Position numbers and translations under genes: made by a program
In this document: one piece after another, positions 8,037-17,552 of the stretch
How the letters are laid out: every line of letters starts with the position of its first letter
How positions within the stretch are numbered: position 1 is the first letter of the stretch
Assembly (NCBI GenBank): GCA_028818705.1
Contig: JAPPNJ010000200.1
Location: 17,547 to 81,546 of the forward strand
From: Candidatus Poribacteria bacterium
GTDB lineage: Bacteria; Poribacteria; WGA-4E; WGA-3G
Length of the DNA stretch: 64,000 nt
Direction of reading: 5' to 3'
The notes under the pieces: model-generated
Told to the model about the DNA's origin: nothing
What the model saw: the letters and a program-made list of their open reading frames with translations, nothing else
The model's database searches: none

Positions 8037-9980
8037 TTACTGCCTACCATCTACCAACGCATCAACCACTGTTGGATCGGCGAGGGTTGAGGTATCACCG
8101 AGTTCAGAGATGTCGCCTTCGGCTATTTTTCGGAGGATACGCCGCATAATCTTTCCTGACCTCGTCTTTGGCAACGCAGGCGTAAACTGAATTTTGTCAG
8201 GCGTGGCGATAGGTCCGATATGCTGCCGGACTGCCTGTTTGATACCGGTTTCCACCGTATCAGACGGCGCTTCACCCGTCATCAGCGTGACATAGGCATA
8301 GATGCCTTGTCCCTTGATGTCGTGGGGGTAGCCGACCACGGCTGCTTCCGCCACCGCCTCATGTTGTCCAATTGCCCCTTCAACCTCGGCTGTTCCCAAC
8401 CGATGTCCAGAGACATTCAGGACATCATCAACACGACCTGTAATCCAGTAGTAACCATCTTCATCGCGTAGCACCCCATCACCGGTCATATAGTAGCCAG
8501 GGAACCGGCGAAAATAGGTATCCAAAAACCGTTCGTGGTCCCCGTAGACTGTCCGCATGATACCGGGCCATGCTGTTTTAATACAGAGGTAACCGGTTGC
8601 GGGATTGCCTTCTACCTCGTTTCCTTCTTCGTCGAGTATGACGGGTTGAATCGCAAAGAACGGGAACGTGGCTGAGCCGGGTTTCAGTGGTGTCGCTGCA
8701 GGTAGCGGCGTCATGAGGATTCCACCTGTCTCAGTCTGCCACCACGTATCCACGATTGGGCAGCGTTTGTCGCCAACGACATTATAATACCACAGCCATT
8801 CAGGTTCTTTGATCGGTTCACCGACTGTGCCGAGCAACCTGAGTGTGGATCGGTCATACTTCTCAACCCATGTATCTCCTTCTTTCATCAAGGCACGCAA
8901 CGCTGTTGGAGCCGTGTAGAAGATGTCAATACGATGTTTTTCGACGACCTGCCAAAATCTGCCAAAGTCGGGATAGTTCGGGACGCCCTCAAACATAACG
9001 GTAATTGCCCGATTGGCAAGGGGACCGTAGATGATGTAAGAGTGTCCGGTAATCCAACCTATGTCGGCGGTACACCAGTAGACATCACCCTCATGATAGT
9101 CAAAAACCTGTTGGTGCGTGTAAGACGTGTAGACAAGATAGCCACCAGTCGTATGCAAGACGCCTTTGGGTTTCCCTGTTGAACCAGAGGTATAGAGGAT
9201 AAAAAGCGGATCTTCGGCATTCATAACCGCCGGTTCACATTCCGTCTCGGCATCCGCCATAGCTTCATGCCACCAAATATCGCGCGATGCATCAAAGTTG
9301 ATTTCGTCGCCAGTGCGCTTGACCACGACGACCTTTTCAATAGACGGGCATTCAGCGACTGCAGCATCGGCGTTTGCCTTCATCGGTATGTCGCTACGGG
9401 GTCCGCGCGTTGCGGTATCCTGGGTTATGAGCATTTTGCACGACGAGTCGTTAATCCTATCTCGGAGGGATTCCGCTGAAAACGCGCCAAAAACGATAGA
9501 GTGAACAGCACCAATCCTTGCACACGCTAACATTGCAATTGCCAACTCTGGGACCATTTGCAGATAGATACAGACGCGATCGCCTTTCTCAACGCCTTGT
9601 GCTTTCAGGACATTGGCAAACTTTTTGACTTCGGCGAGGAGTCCATTATAACTGAACGTCTGATCTTCAGATGGATCATTTCCTTCCCAGATAACAGCGG
9701 TGGCATCACCGTGTCCAGCCTCTACATGTCGATCGAGGCAGTTATAGCAAGCGTTCAGCGTGCCGCCTTCAAACCATTTAATTTCTGCTGTGACGAAGTC
9801 ATAATCGCGAACGGTATGCCATTTCTGATACCACGTCAACCGCTCGGCGATCGTCGCCCAAAATTCTTCGGGGTCCTGGACGGATTCGGCATATTGTGCC
9901 TCGTACGCTTCTAAACTATCAACGTGTGCATTATCTATAGGATAGGCAGTTTCTGCCGGTGGAAAAATGTTGTTAGCCAT
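8037..9980 (-). CDS. acs: Acetyl-CoA synthetase (AMP-forming)
   Basis: It activates acetate with ATP and CoA to acetyl-CoA in the cytoplasm. The full-length 647-residue ANL enzyme shows the A3 loop YTSGSTGKPKGVLHTTGGYL, the A5 region DTWWQTETGG and the hinge GRVDDVLNVSGHRLGTAEVE. The catalytic lysine lies in PKTRSGKIMRR near the C-terminus and is the usual target of regulatory acetylation. Length matches E. coli Acs (652). It has its own promoter upstream (10051-10079). The neighbouring decarboxylase subunit on the same strand may be co-expressed. Confidence 0.97.
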   Translation of the reverse strand: MANNIFPPAETAYPIDNAHVDSLEAYEAQYAESVQDPEEFWATIAERLTWYQKWHTVRDYDFVTAEIKWFEGGTLNACYNCLDRHVEAGHGDATAVIWEGNDPSEDQTFSYNGLLAEVKKFANVLKAQGVEKGDRVCIYLQMVPELAIAMLACARIGAVHSIVFGAFSAESLRDRINDSSCKMLITQDTATRGPRSDIPMKANADAAVAECPSIEKVVVVKRTGDEINFDASRDIWWHEAMADAETECEPAVMNAEDPLFILYTSGSTGKPKGVLHTTGGYLVYTSYTHQQVFDYHEGDVYWCTADIGWITGHSYIIYGPLANRAITVMFEGVPNYPDFGRFWQVVEKHRIDIFYTAPTALRALMKEGDTWVEKYDRSTLRLLGTVGEPIKEPEWLWYYNVVGDKRCPIVDTWWQTETGGILMTPLPAATPLKPGSATFPFFAIQPVILDEEGNEVEGNPATGYLCIKTAWPGIMRTVYGDHERFLDTYFRRFPGYYMTGDGVLRDEDGYYWITGRVDDVLNVSGHRLGTAEVEGAIGQHEAVAEAAVVGYPHDIKGQGIYAYVTLMTGEAPSDTVETGIKQAVRQHIGPIATPDKIQFTPALPKTRSGKIMRRILRKIAEGDISELGDTSTLADPTVVDALVDGRQ

Positions 9981-10050
9981 TTTATGTTTTCATCTCCTCT
10001 CCAAATCAATCTGCAGTTCTCAAAACGCTTCTATAAGTTGTATAAAGTAT

Positions 10051-10079
10051 ATTTTATAGGAAAACTGTGAGCATGTCAA
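10051..10079 (-). promoter_or_regulatory. Promoter of acs
   Basis: On the minus strand there is an exact -35 TTGACA (10074-10079), a 17-base spacer and -10 TAAAAT (10051-10056). This predicts an untranslated leader of about 60 bases before the acs ATG at 9980. Confidence 0.7.
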
Positions 10080-10339
10080 CTGCAATTAGAGGATATTTTT
10101 ATATATAAGGTGAGTTTGCTAAGAAATAGGGGTGCGCAAATCTGGATGTGTAAATTTTTGGTAGGGGATTGTGAATAGTTGTGGGTTATGGGTTGTGAGT
10201 TGTGGGTTTGCTAATTGCTATTCGCGGCTTATCGCCAGAACTGTGATTTTTGGATTTATGGGAATGTTTTTGTTGTCAGAATCAGGATTTACAGGATTAG
10301 AGGATTTACAGGACTGGGAACTGTCACGCACAAACTGAC

Positions 10340-10403
10340 AGTTTACGCTACAAGACAGCCTTCTCAGAATCGCGCATCAAAAACTTTACGCGCCCAATTG
10401 TAT
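10340..10403 (+). repeat. Direct repeat copy 1 (second copy at 10787-10850)
   Basis: Both copies share the order CAGTTT...TACAAG-CAGC, TCTCA, TTGCGCGTCAAAAACTTTAC-like sequence and a CTTGT/ATTGT end, with scattered substitutions. The first part is also the 3' half of a palindromic element found at 17681-17703 and 51552-51613. Confidence 0.6.
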
Positions 10404-10696
10404 TCTAACAACGGTTTTCACGGAGGTTTCACGGAGGTTCTTTCGGAGCCTTGATTCTATTGGGTTTGTGAATTTGGAATTGTGCGTCCTCCGTGAAAGC
10501 GGTTTTTCGGTTATATTTTATTTAACGAATAGGTACTTTTTAATGGTTGTTGATTACTGGCTGTTAGCAGTTTGCTATCCGCTAATTGCTAATAGCGTTT
10601 TACTGCCAGAATCAGGATTGGCAGGATTGAGAACTGCCATGCACAAACTCAATGAAGATTAATTTTCTAATTCGGTAATACCCGAACATCCGGATG

Positions 10697-10748
10697 CCCG
10701 AACTTGTTCGGGAGCATTTCGGTGCCCCGCGTCCCCAACAAGTTGGGG
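10697..10748. repeat. Pair of perfect palindromes
   Basis: CCCGAACTTGTTCGGG (10697-10712) and CCCCAACAAGTTGGGG (10733-10748) are two 16-base perfect palindromes 20 bases apart. They have related sequence (core CAAGTT/AACTTG). They look like a REP-type unit, and each would form a strong cruciform or RNA hairpin. Confidence 0.65.
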
Positions 10749-10860
10749 CATCCAAAACAAATTATCGGTTATTTTCTTAAACTTTATACAGTTTGTACTA
10801 CAAGGCAGCTCTTCTCATGATTGCGCGTCAAAAACTTTACACACCTTCTTGTCAATCTGG

Positions 10861-10891
10861 TTGTCATTTGCTTTACCAGATATGGTATAAT
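10861..10891 (+). promoter_or_regulatory. Extended -10 promoter for the NACHT gene
   Basis: TTGTCA (10861-10866) is followed after 19 bases by TATAAT (10886-10891), preceded by TGG, an extended -10. Transcription from here gives a leader of about 180 bases before the ATG at 11077, where AAGG at 11064-11067 is the likely ribosome binding site. Confidence 0.6.
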
Positions 10892-11076
10892 TGCACGGAA
10901 AGTAAAAACTCGTCGGACCAGCAGATTCAAGACAAAGAAAGGGAATGAATACGTTAAGCAAAAACGCTTGGTCTCACGAGTAGTTCTGTTAATAGAAAAC
11001 TCACCTGCCCACGTGTGATTTCCCATAGATTTTCGTTCGATTCACATCGACCCTAGTTAAAACAAGGACGTAAGCA

Positions 11077-13380
11077 ATGGTTGGTAAATTTGTAATATCG
11101 ATTTTAACAAAGGTGGTTTCAGTATTTTCAAAAGAAGCCTGGGAGCGTGTTAAGAACAGACACCAAAATTCAAAAAACGCCTCTCATGACTACGATAGTC
11201 CCTACAAGAAACGTCACGGTCAGCTCTATGTCTCCTGCGTTGGAATAGAACCATCGAGATACCTTGACGACGTTTATGTAGTCGTTCAGTTCCTAAGTAA
11301 GAGGAGGGCAACAAAGCATAACTCTATCGAAGACGTTGGAAAGGCACTCCAAGAGAAAGGTAGAAGGTATTTCAATGCAACTTCAGATAAACGCCAAAAT
11401 GGGATGAGGATTGCCACTAACGAGCAGTACCTGATGGTGCTTGGGGGTCCCGGGGTCGGAAAATCGACCTTTCTCCGCAAGGTTGGACTTGAGGCACTGA
11501 AAGGAGAGGACGGGAATTTTGAACACCAATGTAGACCGATTTTCCTCGAACTGAAGAACTTCAGAAAAGATCAGATTGATATTAAGGCACTGATTATCAA
11601 CGAGTTTAAGGTATGCGGCTATCCGCATCCTGAGTTGATAGCAGACGCTGAGTTAGAAGCGGGTGAATTGCTGATACTTTTTGATGGTCTTGACGAGGTG
11701 CCGAAGTCGAACCTTAACAACATTAGCAATAAAATTAGGGATTTCGTCCATCAATATAGCCAAAACCGTTTTATCGTTTCCTGCAGGGCAGCGGCTTACA
11801 CCGGCGGATTTGCAGAATTTACTGTGGTGGAGATAGCAGACTTTGATGATTCACAGATTCAGGATTACATCAACAATTGGTTTGCATCAGGGTCCAATCG
11901 GAAGATGAAAACTGATCAACGGTGTTGGAAAACATTGAATGATCCAGAACATCAAGCAGTCAAAGCATTAGCACAGAATCCTTTATCACTCGCGCTACTG
12001 TGTACAATTTACGAAGCCTCACAAGATTTTCCATCAAGTCAAGCAACCTTGTATGAAAAAATTTTTAACATATTTCTCAAAAAATGGACAGCAGAGAAAG
12101 GTGTTCGTAGAGACTCGCCAATGAGTCCGTATTTGGCCATCCCGACTGTAAAGGAACTACTTTCTGAAATTGCAGCAGAGAACTTTAAGGCAGACCGTCT
12201 TGTTTTCAGTGAGGACGAACTTATCAATCAGATTCAAGAATTCTACCAACGGAGGACCGATATATCTTCAAGATTTGATGCCTCCGAGATCTTAGACGCA
12301 CTTCTTGTTGATCCAGGGCTTTTCGTTGAAAGGGCTAATGGTATTTACTCTTTCTTTCACTTGACGTTCCAGGAGTATTTAACGGCAAATCATTTCGTCA
12401 AAACGCGGTCAATTCAGAACTTGGTATCCAATCATTTACATAACGATCAATACAGAGAAATTTTCTTGTTTACTGCTGAATTGATGCACACAGCAGACAA
12501 TTTGCTTGTGGCAATGGAAGAAGAAGCCTCTAAGTTCATCAACGCTCCTAAACTCAAGACACTGTCCGGATGGGCAGAACGGATCACAACTACTTCAAAC
12601 GGCCTATCCAGTGGACTCGTTGAACGAGCATTTGCAATACGTCAATATTTTTTTCTTAGGATATTGAATAAAATCCATGAAACAGTCAAGGAGCGGACCA
12701 GACAGTCTCAAGACTTTGACTTTTGCTGCGTCTACGACTTTAGTCTTGACTCTAATTTCTATAAAGACCTTGAGCTCTACGAAGATATCTACCCTTACCT
12801 CTATCTGGATCTCTACCATAACCTTTACCATAACCTTGACCTTGATCTCCACCTTTACCAAGACCTCTACCGAGACCTTGAGTTCTATCTCGATGTATAT
12901 CGAGAACTCTATAAAGACTTTGTCAACTATCTCTATCTTAACCACGACCAAGCTCTATTCTTTTACCATGACTTCTACCGCTATATGGACAGAGATTTCC
13001 TTTTTTCTATATTCTCTAAATTTGGAGACAGATTTGACAGAGAACTCAGGGGACGAATAGAACTTGTTAAGCGTATAAAACAAATGAAAATCTTTAAATG
13101 TGTGGATTTACAACAGATGGTTCAACAATTTAACGCACAGCGGGAATTCATCAAAGCAGCGGGGAAAGGAGAACCTGTTGAACTGCCAACGGAGTCTATT
13201 CACGACACATGGCTTTCTGTTTTCGGTATCACCAACGATATGCTTGAAATTTCAGACGAAGAGTTGGCAAACTATCTTCCGTATCTTCGGGGAGTAGAGC
13301 TCATCGTTGCGTGCAAAACAGCGGCTAGGCGTACTTCACCCAAAGTATGGCAGAAAATTGAGGAGAGGTTGCTGACTTAA
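11077..13380 (+). CDS. NACHT-domain STAND NTPase with a Tyr/Leu/Asp-rich repeat tail
   Basis: This is a signal-transduction NTPase of the NACHT clade. Walker A is GGPGVGKST (residues 123-131), Walker B LLILFDGLDEVP (198-209), and the conserved FHLTFQEYLTA motif is at 427-437. The N-terminal 110 residues carry no recognised effector domain. Residues about 555-640 are a short-period repeat of the type DLYxDLxxYL, unusually rich in Tyr, Leu, Asp and His, encoded by imperfect 6- to 18-base DNA repeats. In known bacterial NACHT proteins the C-terminal part senses the trigger and some give phage resistance. A defence role here is inferred from that and from the adjacent restriction system. The gene is complete. 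Confidence 0.88.
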   Translation: MVGKFVISILTKVVSVFSKEAWERVKNRHQNSKNASHDYDSPYKKRHGQLYVSCVGIEPSRYLDDVYVVVQFLSKRRATKHNSIEDVGKALQEKGRRYFNATSDKRQNGMRIATNEQYLMVLGGPGVGKSTFLRKVGLEALKGEDGNFEHQCRPIFLELKNFRKDQIDIKALIINEFKVCGYPHPELIADAELEAGELLILFDGLDEVPKSNLNNISNKIRDFVHQYSQNRFIVSCRAAAYTGGFAEFTVVEIADFDDSQIQDYINNWFASGSNRKMKTDQRCWKTLNDPEHQAVKALAQNPLSLALLCTIYEASQDFPSSQATLYEKIFNIFLKKWTAEKGVRRDSPMSPYLAIPTVKELLSEIAAENFKADRLVFSEDELINQIQEFYQRRTDISSRFDASEILDALLVDPGLFVERANGIYSFFHLTFQEYLTANHFVKTRSIQNLVSNHLHNDQYREIFLFTAELMHTADNLLVAMEEEASKFINAPKLKTLSGWAERITTTSNGLSSGLVERAFAIRQYFFLRILNKIHETVKERTRQSQDFDFCCVYDFSLDSNFYKDLELYEDIYPYLYLDLYHNLYHNLDLDLHLYQDLYRDLEFYLDVYRELYKDFVNYLYLNHDQALFFYHDFYRYMDRDFLFSIFSKFGDRFDRELRGRIELVKRIKQMKIFKCVDLQQMVQQFNAQREFIKAAGKGEPVELPTESIHDTWLSVFGITNDMLEISDEELANYLPYLRGVELIVACKTAARRTSPKVWQKIEERLLT
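12754..12996 (+). repeat. Imperfect tandem codon repeats within the NACHT gene
   Basis: The coding strand repeats units such as CTTTACCATAAC, CTCTACC-GAC and ACCTTGA, giving Leu-Tyr-x-Asp/Asn-Leu steps. The repeat keeps frame throughout. It also creates spurious open frames in other phases on both strands. Confidence 0.8.
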
Positions 13381-13426
13381 AGGAACAGATGAACTCGTGA
13401 AGCTTTTGCATCGAACTATCAAGTAT

Positions 13427-14809
13427 CTACGAAACAGATTCTAACCAGTCAATAGCAGTTTGCTCGTCCTTTTCCATAGCGATTTCGACGGCTTGCTTTG
13501 CACATTCCAGTAGGTCTTTGGCTTGCTTGCGTAAGTTACAGGATTCAACGACTTTCTGTTGGATTTCAGATTGCTTATCGGCTTTGACGAATGGGATAAC
13601 GATTTTACCAAATTCCTCCCTATTGATTGCAGTAAGGATTGTCCCACTACATCCTTTCTTGAGTTGTAACTGACCGACACTACTTTTCAAAAACACCAAT
13701 AAAGTTTCAGAATTAAGGACATCCGAATTGATAGCATGGAATCCAGTTGAACAGAGAGCATTATCATATTCCTCTGTTATCAACGCTATGCTTTCCAGGG
13801 ACCCTTCAATAGATGAAGCAATTACATCTCCTGTGCTCACCTTGCATCGCGCTCTACTTGGCAAATCTTGTCCATGCTCTACCATACAACCTGTTATTTC
13901 CCCACTGCTTCCGATATTAGCAAGCTCAATATATTTGTATTCCGTTTTAGGTTCAGGTTTGAAATTGCTATCTTTTAAATGGACTTGATTCGCAACCACA
14001 TCCCAACCTCCCGGATAACTTTTAATAGCACTGATAATGTCATCGTATCTTGGCTGGAAGTAATCGGCGTCAATACGTTCTGAGCGTTGCATGCTCGCAT
14101 AATCCGTAGTAAAAGTTAATTCGTGCTTCGGTTGCCAATCTGCAAGTCCGAGTTCACTCAGAAGAAGGAGTTGGGTTTCGGCATACCAGGTTTTTGACAA
14201 TTCTGTTAAATCTTTTGATCGGAGATAGGTTTTCTCTATCTCCGTTGGAAGGTTTTCCCAATTCGGCACAGGAATTTGATATAAAAAATACGGAGCAACT
14301 TCAGGTTGGGCACTACCGTACTTACCCTTCTCTATTAATGCTGTGCCATATTTGGTATTGAGAAAAATAGAGAGAAAGAAAGGATTTAAGTTTCCGCTTT
14401 GGACGATAAAGGTATGAGACGATGAGATAGCATGACTATCTTCAAGATAGATAGCACACTGACCAGCATTTGCTCCTGATCGCGTTATCAGAATGTTTTT
14501 ATATTCTATGGTGTTTTCCTTCAAACGCTCAGCATCTTCTTCTGATATATAAACCGGATTCGCTGTCAGATCAATGGAGAGCGGACGCACATTTTGTGCT
14601 CTTAAAAACAGAATACCATTATCTACATAATTCCGCTTTATCTCCTTAGGGTGTCTGATCTTGACTTGAAAATTACTGAGTTTGCGCGCGCCAATTTCTT
14701 CCAGTCGGCGTTGAGTCTGTAGATAATCAGGTCGAAAAAACTCCGCATCAAACCGCAGAGAATGGGAGGCATCTACTATAGATTGGTAATCAATGACAGA
14801 ATACTGCAT
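13427..14809 (-). CDS. Type I-like restriction-modification specificity (S) subunit
   Basis: This DNA-recognition subunit targets the methylase/nuclease encoded upstream. It has two target-recognition halves, each introduced by a repeated helix motif, LRFDAEFFRPDYLQ (residues about 18-31) and RIDADYFQPRYDD (about 237-249). Each half is followed by the beta-rich phrase typical of S subunits (GILFLRAQNVRPL; YKYIELANIG) and a terminal coiled coil. The two halves imply a bipartite target. Its ATG overlaps the stop of the DUF4145 gene by one base, so the three genes form one operon. At 460 residues it is of normal S-subunit size. Confidence 0.9.
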   Translation of the reverse strand: MQYSVIDYQSIVDASHSLRFDAEFFRPDYLQTQRRLEEIGARKLSNFQVKIRHPKEIKRNYVDNGILFLRAQNVRPLSIDLTANPVYISEEDAERLKENTIEYKNILITRSGANAGQCAIYLEDSHAISSSHTFIVQSGNLNPFFLSIFLNTKYGTALIEKGKYGSAQPEVAPYFLYQIPVPNWENLPTEIEKTYLRSKDLTELSKTWYAETQLLLLSELGLADWQPKHELTFTTDYASMQRSERIDADYFQPRYDDIISAIKSYPGGWDVVANQVHLKDSNFKPEPKTEYKYIELANIGSSGEITGCMVEHGQDLPSRARCKVSTGDVIASSIEGSLESIALITEEYDNALCSTGFHAINSDVLNSETLLVFLKSSVGQLQLKKGCSGTILTAINREEFGKIVIPFVKADKQSEIQQKVVESCNLRKQAKDLLECAKQAVEIAMEKDEQTAIDWLESVS

Positions 14810-15462
14810 TATTGCGCTTTACTATCCCTTTTTTCTATAGCTTTCTTAGGCCCCTCAGGCAGTCCATCGTAGAGTGCTTGAATCTGTTTGGGTTGTGTAA
14901 TCAAGACATCAGCAATCACATTAATTAATCCAAAAAGGGCTTGAACATCGGTAGTGTCGCCAAAATCAATCTCTCCAGGGTGAACAGCGTTGTTGCCTGT
15001 TACGCGCACAATATCCAATGATTGCTGGACTTGCGGATTAAGGCCTTTTTTCACGAGGTTTTTTATGCTTTCGTTGATACTGCCTATTTCTCCAAGATGT
15101 CCCATAAGCATTTCTATTGCCAGTCTTAACAAAGCACAAGCGGAACGCGGAGATTGATCAGTTATAGCAGCAGCTTCTTCATAAATCTGTTTTACATCAT
15201 CAGGTAAATCACTATTGGCAGGTAGCACCGTACGTGTAGGTGGGTAGATAATCTTTTCTCTCAACCAAAAAGTCGAGTTGCTACAATGTGAACAAATAGA
15301 GATTTCTACGTCCGTATTTTCAATACCGATTGGTTGATTCCCCAAAGCATTGCGAGATCTATCATATGGAACAATATGTCTCCAATGTTGTGCAGCGAAG
15401 ACCCGACAATAGGAACAGTGAAATTGATTGCTTTGGTAGCGTGGTGGATAATACTCAGCCAT
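14809..15462 (-). CDS. DUF4145 protein with zinc ribbon, inserted in the restriction operon
   Basis: Two CxxC pairs near the N-terminus (FHCSYC and SICSHC) form a probable zinc ribbon. The remainder is the helical DUF4145 fold (SACALLRLAIEMLMGHLGE, NNAVHPGEIDFGD). DUF4145 proteins often sit in restriction or other defence loci and resemble HEPN-like helical bundles, but their role is unsettled. I chose the ATG at 15462, with TTGGAGG a few bases upstream and starting 2 bases after the nuclease-methylase stop, rather than a TTG 12 bases further up. Tight coupling to both neighbours suggests an accessory subunit. Confidence 0.82.
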   Translation of the reverse strand: MAEYYPPRYQSNQFHCSYCRVFAAQHWRHIVPYDRSRNALGNQPIGIENTDVEISICSHCSNSTFWLREKIIYPPTRTVLPANSDLPDDVKQIYEEAAAITDQSPRSACALLRLAIEMLMGHLGEIGSINESIKNLVKKGLNPQVQQSLDIVRVTGNNAVHPGEIDFGDTTDVQALFGLINVIADVLITQPKQIQALYDGLPEGPKKAIEKRDSKAQ

Positions 15463-15464
15463 GT

Positions 15465-17552
15465 TTACCTCCAAAAACTTAAATCTTCACGCTTTGCCCA
15501 TTCAATAAAGGCCTCGGCGATTCCATCAGGGAGCTCCTCGTTGTGGTTGTGTAGATCGTGATCAACAATCAGATGACCGTTTTTGTCCAATTTGTGCTGC
15601 CCATCGCTATTTTCAAGAAAAATATAATCGCCAGAATTATCTTTACCACCCTTCTCACTTACTGCCAAAAAGACGGCGTAGTTGTCAACTTTTGGACAGA
15701 GAGGGCCCGCGCTTGGATCATCGTTCCATTTTTGCACGAATAGAACGCTCGTTTTGGTGCCGGTATGCGGTTTGAAGGTGTTACCGTGCAAACTGACGAT
15801 AGCCAAGATACGGGCGCGTTCCGCGATAAATTCACGGACGGACTGGTCAGATGTGTTGTTGAATCTGCCTTGCGGGAGCACAATTGCCATACGGCCACCA
15901 GGTTTGAGGAAATCAAGGTTTCGCTCAATAAACAAAATATCGCGACCGACTTTAGCGTGTGCTCTGCCATTCTGCTTAAAGGTGAGGTTGTATTGATGGA
16001 GGATGCGACTCTCCTTGATGTCCCCGGCAAAAGGTGGATTCGCCATTAAAATATCAAAACCAAACAACTTATTCTCGTCTTGTTCCATCCTTAACGCTTT
16101 AAGGCGATCAAAACCGTCGCCATAAGTGCGGGCCCATCTGCTATTTCTCTCTGTGCTGTCGTCCCACCGTTCATAGTCCAGCGTGTTGAGGTGCAAGACG
16201 TTGGTTTCGCCGTCTCCTGCGATCAGATTGAGGGTTCTGGCAACCCGGACGGTTTTTTCGTCGAAATCAATCCCAAACACCTTGAGGACGTGCTCTTTGT
16301 CTTCTGCTGGAATTTCCGCATTGGTGAAAAGCGTCCCAGTCAGCTTGAAAGCGGTATGTACCGGAAATCCGCAACTCCCAGCGGCAGTGTCAATCATATA
16401 TTCCCCGGGCTGCGGATTGAGCATTTTGACACACATATCTATGACATGGCGTGGCGTGAAGTATTGACCCTTTTCACCTTTCGCAGATTTGCTCACCAGA
16501 TATTCAAACGCTTCATCGACAACCTGTAGATTGGAGTTGAACAACTTTATATCCTGCAAACTGGATACGCAGACTGATAGGTGGCTGTCGGATAACTCAA
16601 ACGCCGAATGTTCGGGAAAAACACCTCGCCACCGGTCTCTTGCGTCGTCAAAAAGTCGCTGAATTTTGGTTTTGAGTTGGGAGTCGGTTTGTCCTGTGTT
16701 TCTGAACTCCATCGCGCGAAAATCGTCATCTGGAATTTGTTTGACAGCCTTCTTGAGAATCTCATAATCAGGATTTTCAACGTCGTAAGATTGATCCGTT
16801 TCCTGAACAATCGTGTTGATTCTGGATCGCAAGAGACGGTTGATAAACATTTTATCTTCTTGACTCTTGAATTCATCATAGAGCTTGGTAAAGATGAGTT
16901 TAAAAACCTCCTCAAAGACATCTACCCCTGCATTGGCGAGGACTTCATCTTCCAGTTCCAAGATAACATCCTTCAAGGATTTGTGTTCCGTTGCGAGTTT
17001 ATCCTTAAGAATGAGATCTTTGAGGGTAAAACGTTCGTTGAGGATATCCGCCAAAGTCTGATCAGCATTAGGGATATCGGTGATGTCTTCAAAGTAGTTT
17101 GGATCTCTGCGGTGGTAGTGCGAAATCTGTTGTCCGTTTGTCCATACAGCGATAGGCGCGCCAGTGGCGTTGCAGTAGGAGCGGAGTTGTGCCTTGCCGT
17201 CTTGGAGTTTCGGCTTTTTTACTTCAACGATAATATAGGGGGTATCGGCTCTGTCTTTGTCAAGGATAACAATATCAGCGCGTTTTTTTTCTCTGCCGAA
17301 GTTGACAAGGTGCTCAAATCGCACACGTTCTCGGGGATAATGATACCAGTTCAGGAGGCGTTCCACATACAGTTGACGGATAAGTTCTTCGGGTTTTAGT
17401 TGGATTGCCTTCCCTCGAATAGGGCAGTAGGTGATGGGTGTTTTTTTGCCCTCTATCCTTTGATGTAAACGCTGAATTTCAGATATGTTGAATAGATCAA
17501 GGTGGTAATTGCTGTCTTTGAGAATAGTTTGAATGATGTCGGGTTGGGTCAT
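15465..17552 (-). CDS. Restriction nuclease-N6-adenine methyltransferase fusion (BcgI-A-like)
   Basis: A single 695-residue polypeptide joins a type I R-type nuclease domain to a HsdM-type methylase. The nuclease part (residues about 45-145) shows D93 in RADIVI, E110-V-K112 in VEVKKPK and a QLRSY motif, a PD-(D/E)xK site. The methylase part has GQYFTPRHVIDMCVKML (362-378), motif I DTAAGSCGF (388-396) and motif IV NPPF (505-508). No helicase/translocase (HsdR motor) gene is present. With the S subunit this matches the type IIB plan of BcgI (A subunit nuclease-methylase, B subunit specificity), which cuts on both sides of its bipartite site. The subtype is inferred from architecture. Confidence 0.87.
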   Translation of the reverse strand: MTQPDIIQTILKDSNYHLDLFNISEIQRLHQRIEGKKTPITYCPIRGKAIQLKPEELIRQLYVERLLNWYHYPRERVRFEHLVNFGREKKRADIVILDKDRADTPYIIVEVKKPKLQDGKAQLRSYCNATGAPIAVWTNGQQISHYHRRDPNYFEDITDIPNADQTLADILNERFTLKDLILKDKLATEHKSLKDVILELEDEVLANAGVDVFEEVFKLIFTKLYDEFKSQEDKMFINRLLRSRINTIVQETDQSYDVENPDYEILKKAVKQIPDDDFRAMEFRNTGQTDSQLKTKIQRLFDDARDRWRGVFPEHSAFELSDSHLSVCVSSLQDIKLFNSNLQVVDEAFEYLVSKSAKGEKGQYFTPRHVIDMCVKMLNPQPGEYMIDTAAGSCGFPVHTAFKLTGTLFTNAEIPAEDKEHVLKVFGIDFDEKTVRVARTLNLIAGDGETNVLHLNTLDYERWDDSTERNSRWARTYGDGFDRLKALRMEQDENKLFGFDILMANPPFAGDIKESRILHQYNLTFKQNGRAHAKVGRDILFIERNLDFLKPGGRMAIVLPQGRFNNTSDQSVREFIAERARILAIVSLHGNTFKPHTGTKTSVLFVQKWNDDPSAGPLCPKVDNYAVFLAVSEKGGKDNSGDYIFLENSDGQHKLDKNGHLIVDHDLHNHNEELPDGIAEAFIEWAKREDLSFWR

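Larger units (their letters stand above)
10080..10860. other. Repeat-rich intergenic region without a credible gene
   Basis: The interval holds stacked short repeats. AGAATCAGGATT-type phrases occur at about 10278 and 10612. ACGGAGGTTTC-like phrases occur at 10420-10440. A roughly 60-base direct repeat lies at 10340-10403 and again at 10787-10850. Two palindromes lie at 10697-10748. Frames here are short and coincide with repeats, so I call none of them. Confidence 0.6.

Noticed and set aside
10215..10662. Short frames in the repeat-rich gap after acs
   Set aside because: They coincide with dispersed repeats and lack starts, ribosome binding sites and protein-like composition.
12604..13060. 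Long open frames on both strands within the NACHT repeat
   Set aside because: They are by-products of the short-period DNA repeat: low-complexity proteins (Val/Lys/Glu or Thr/Ser/Ile only) with no start signals.
16608..17399. 263-codon plus-strand frame opposite the nuclease-methylase gene
   Set aside because: The opposite strand encodes clear nuclease and methylase motifs; the composition here (Phe/Val-rich) is that of a shadow frame.
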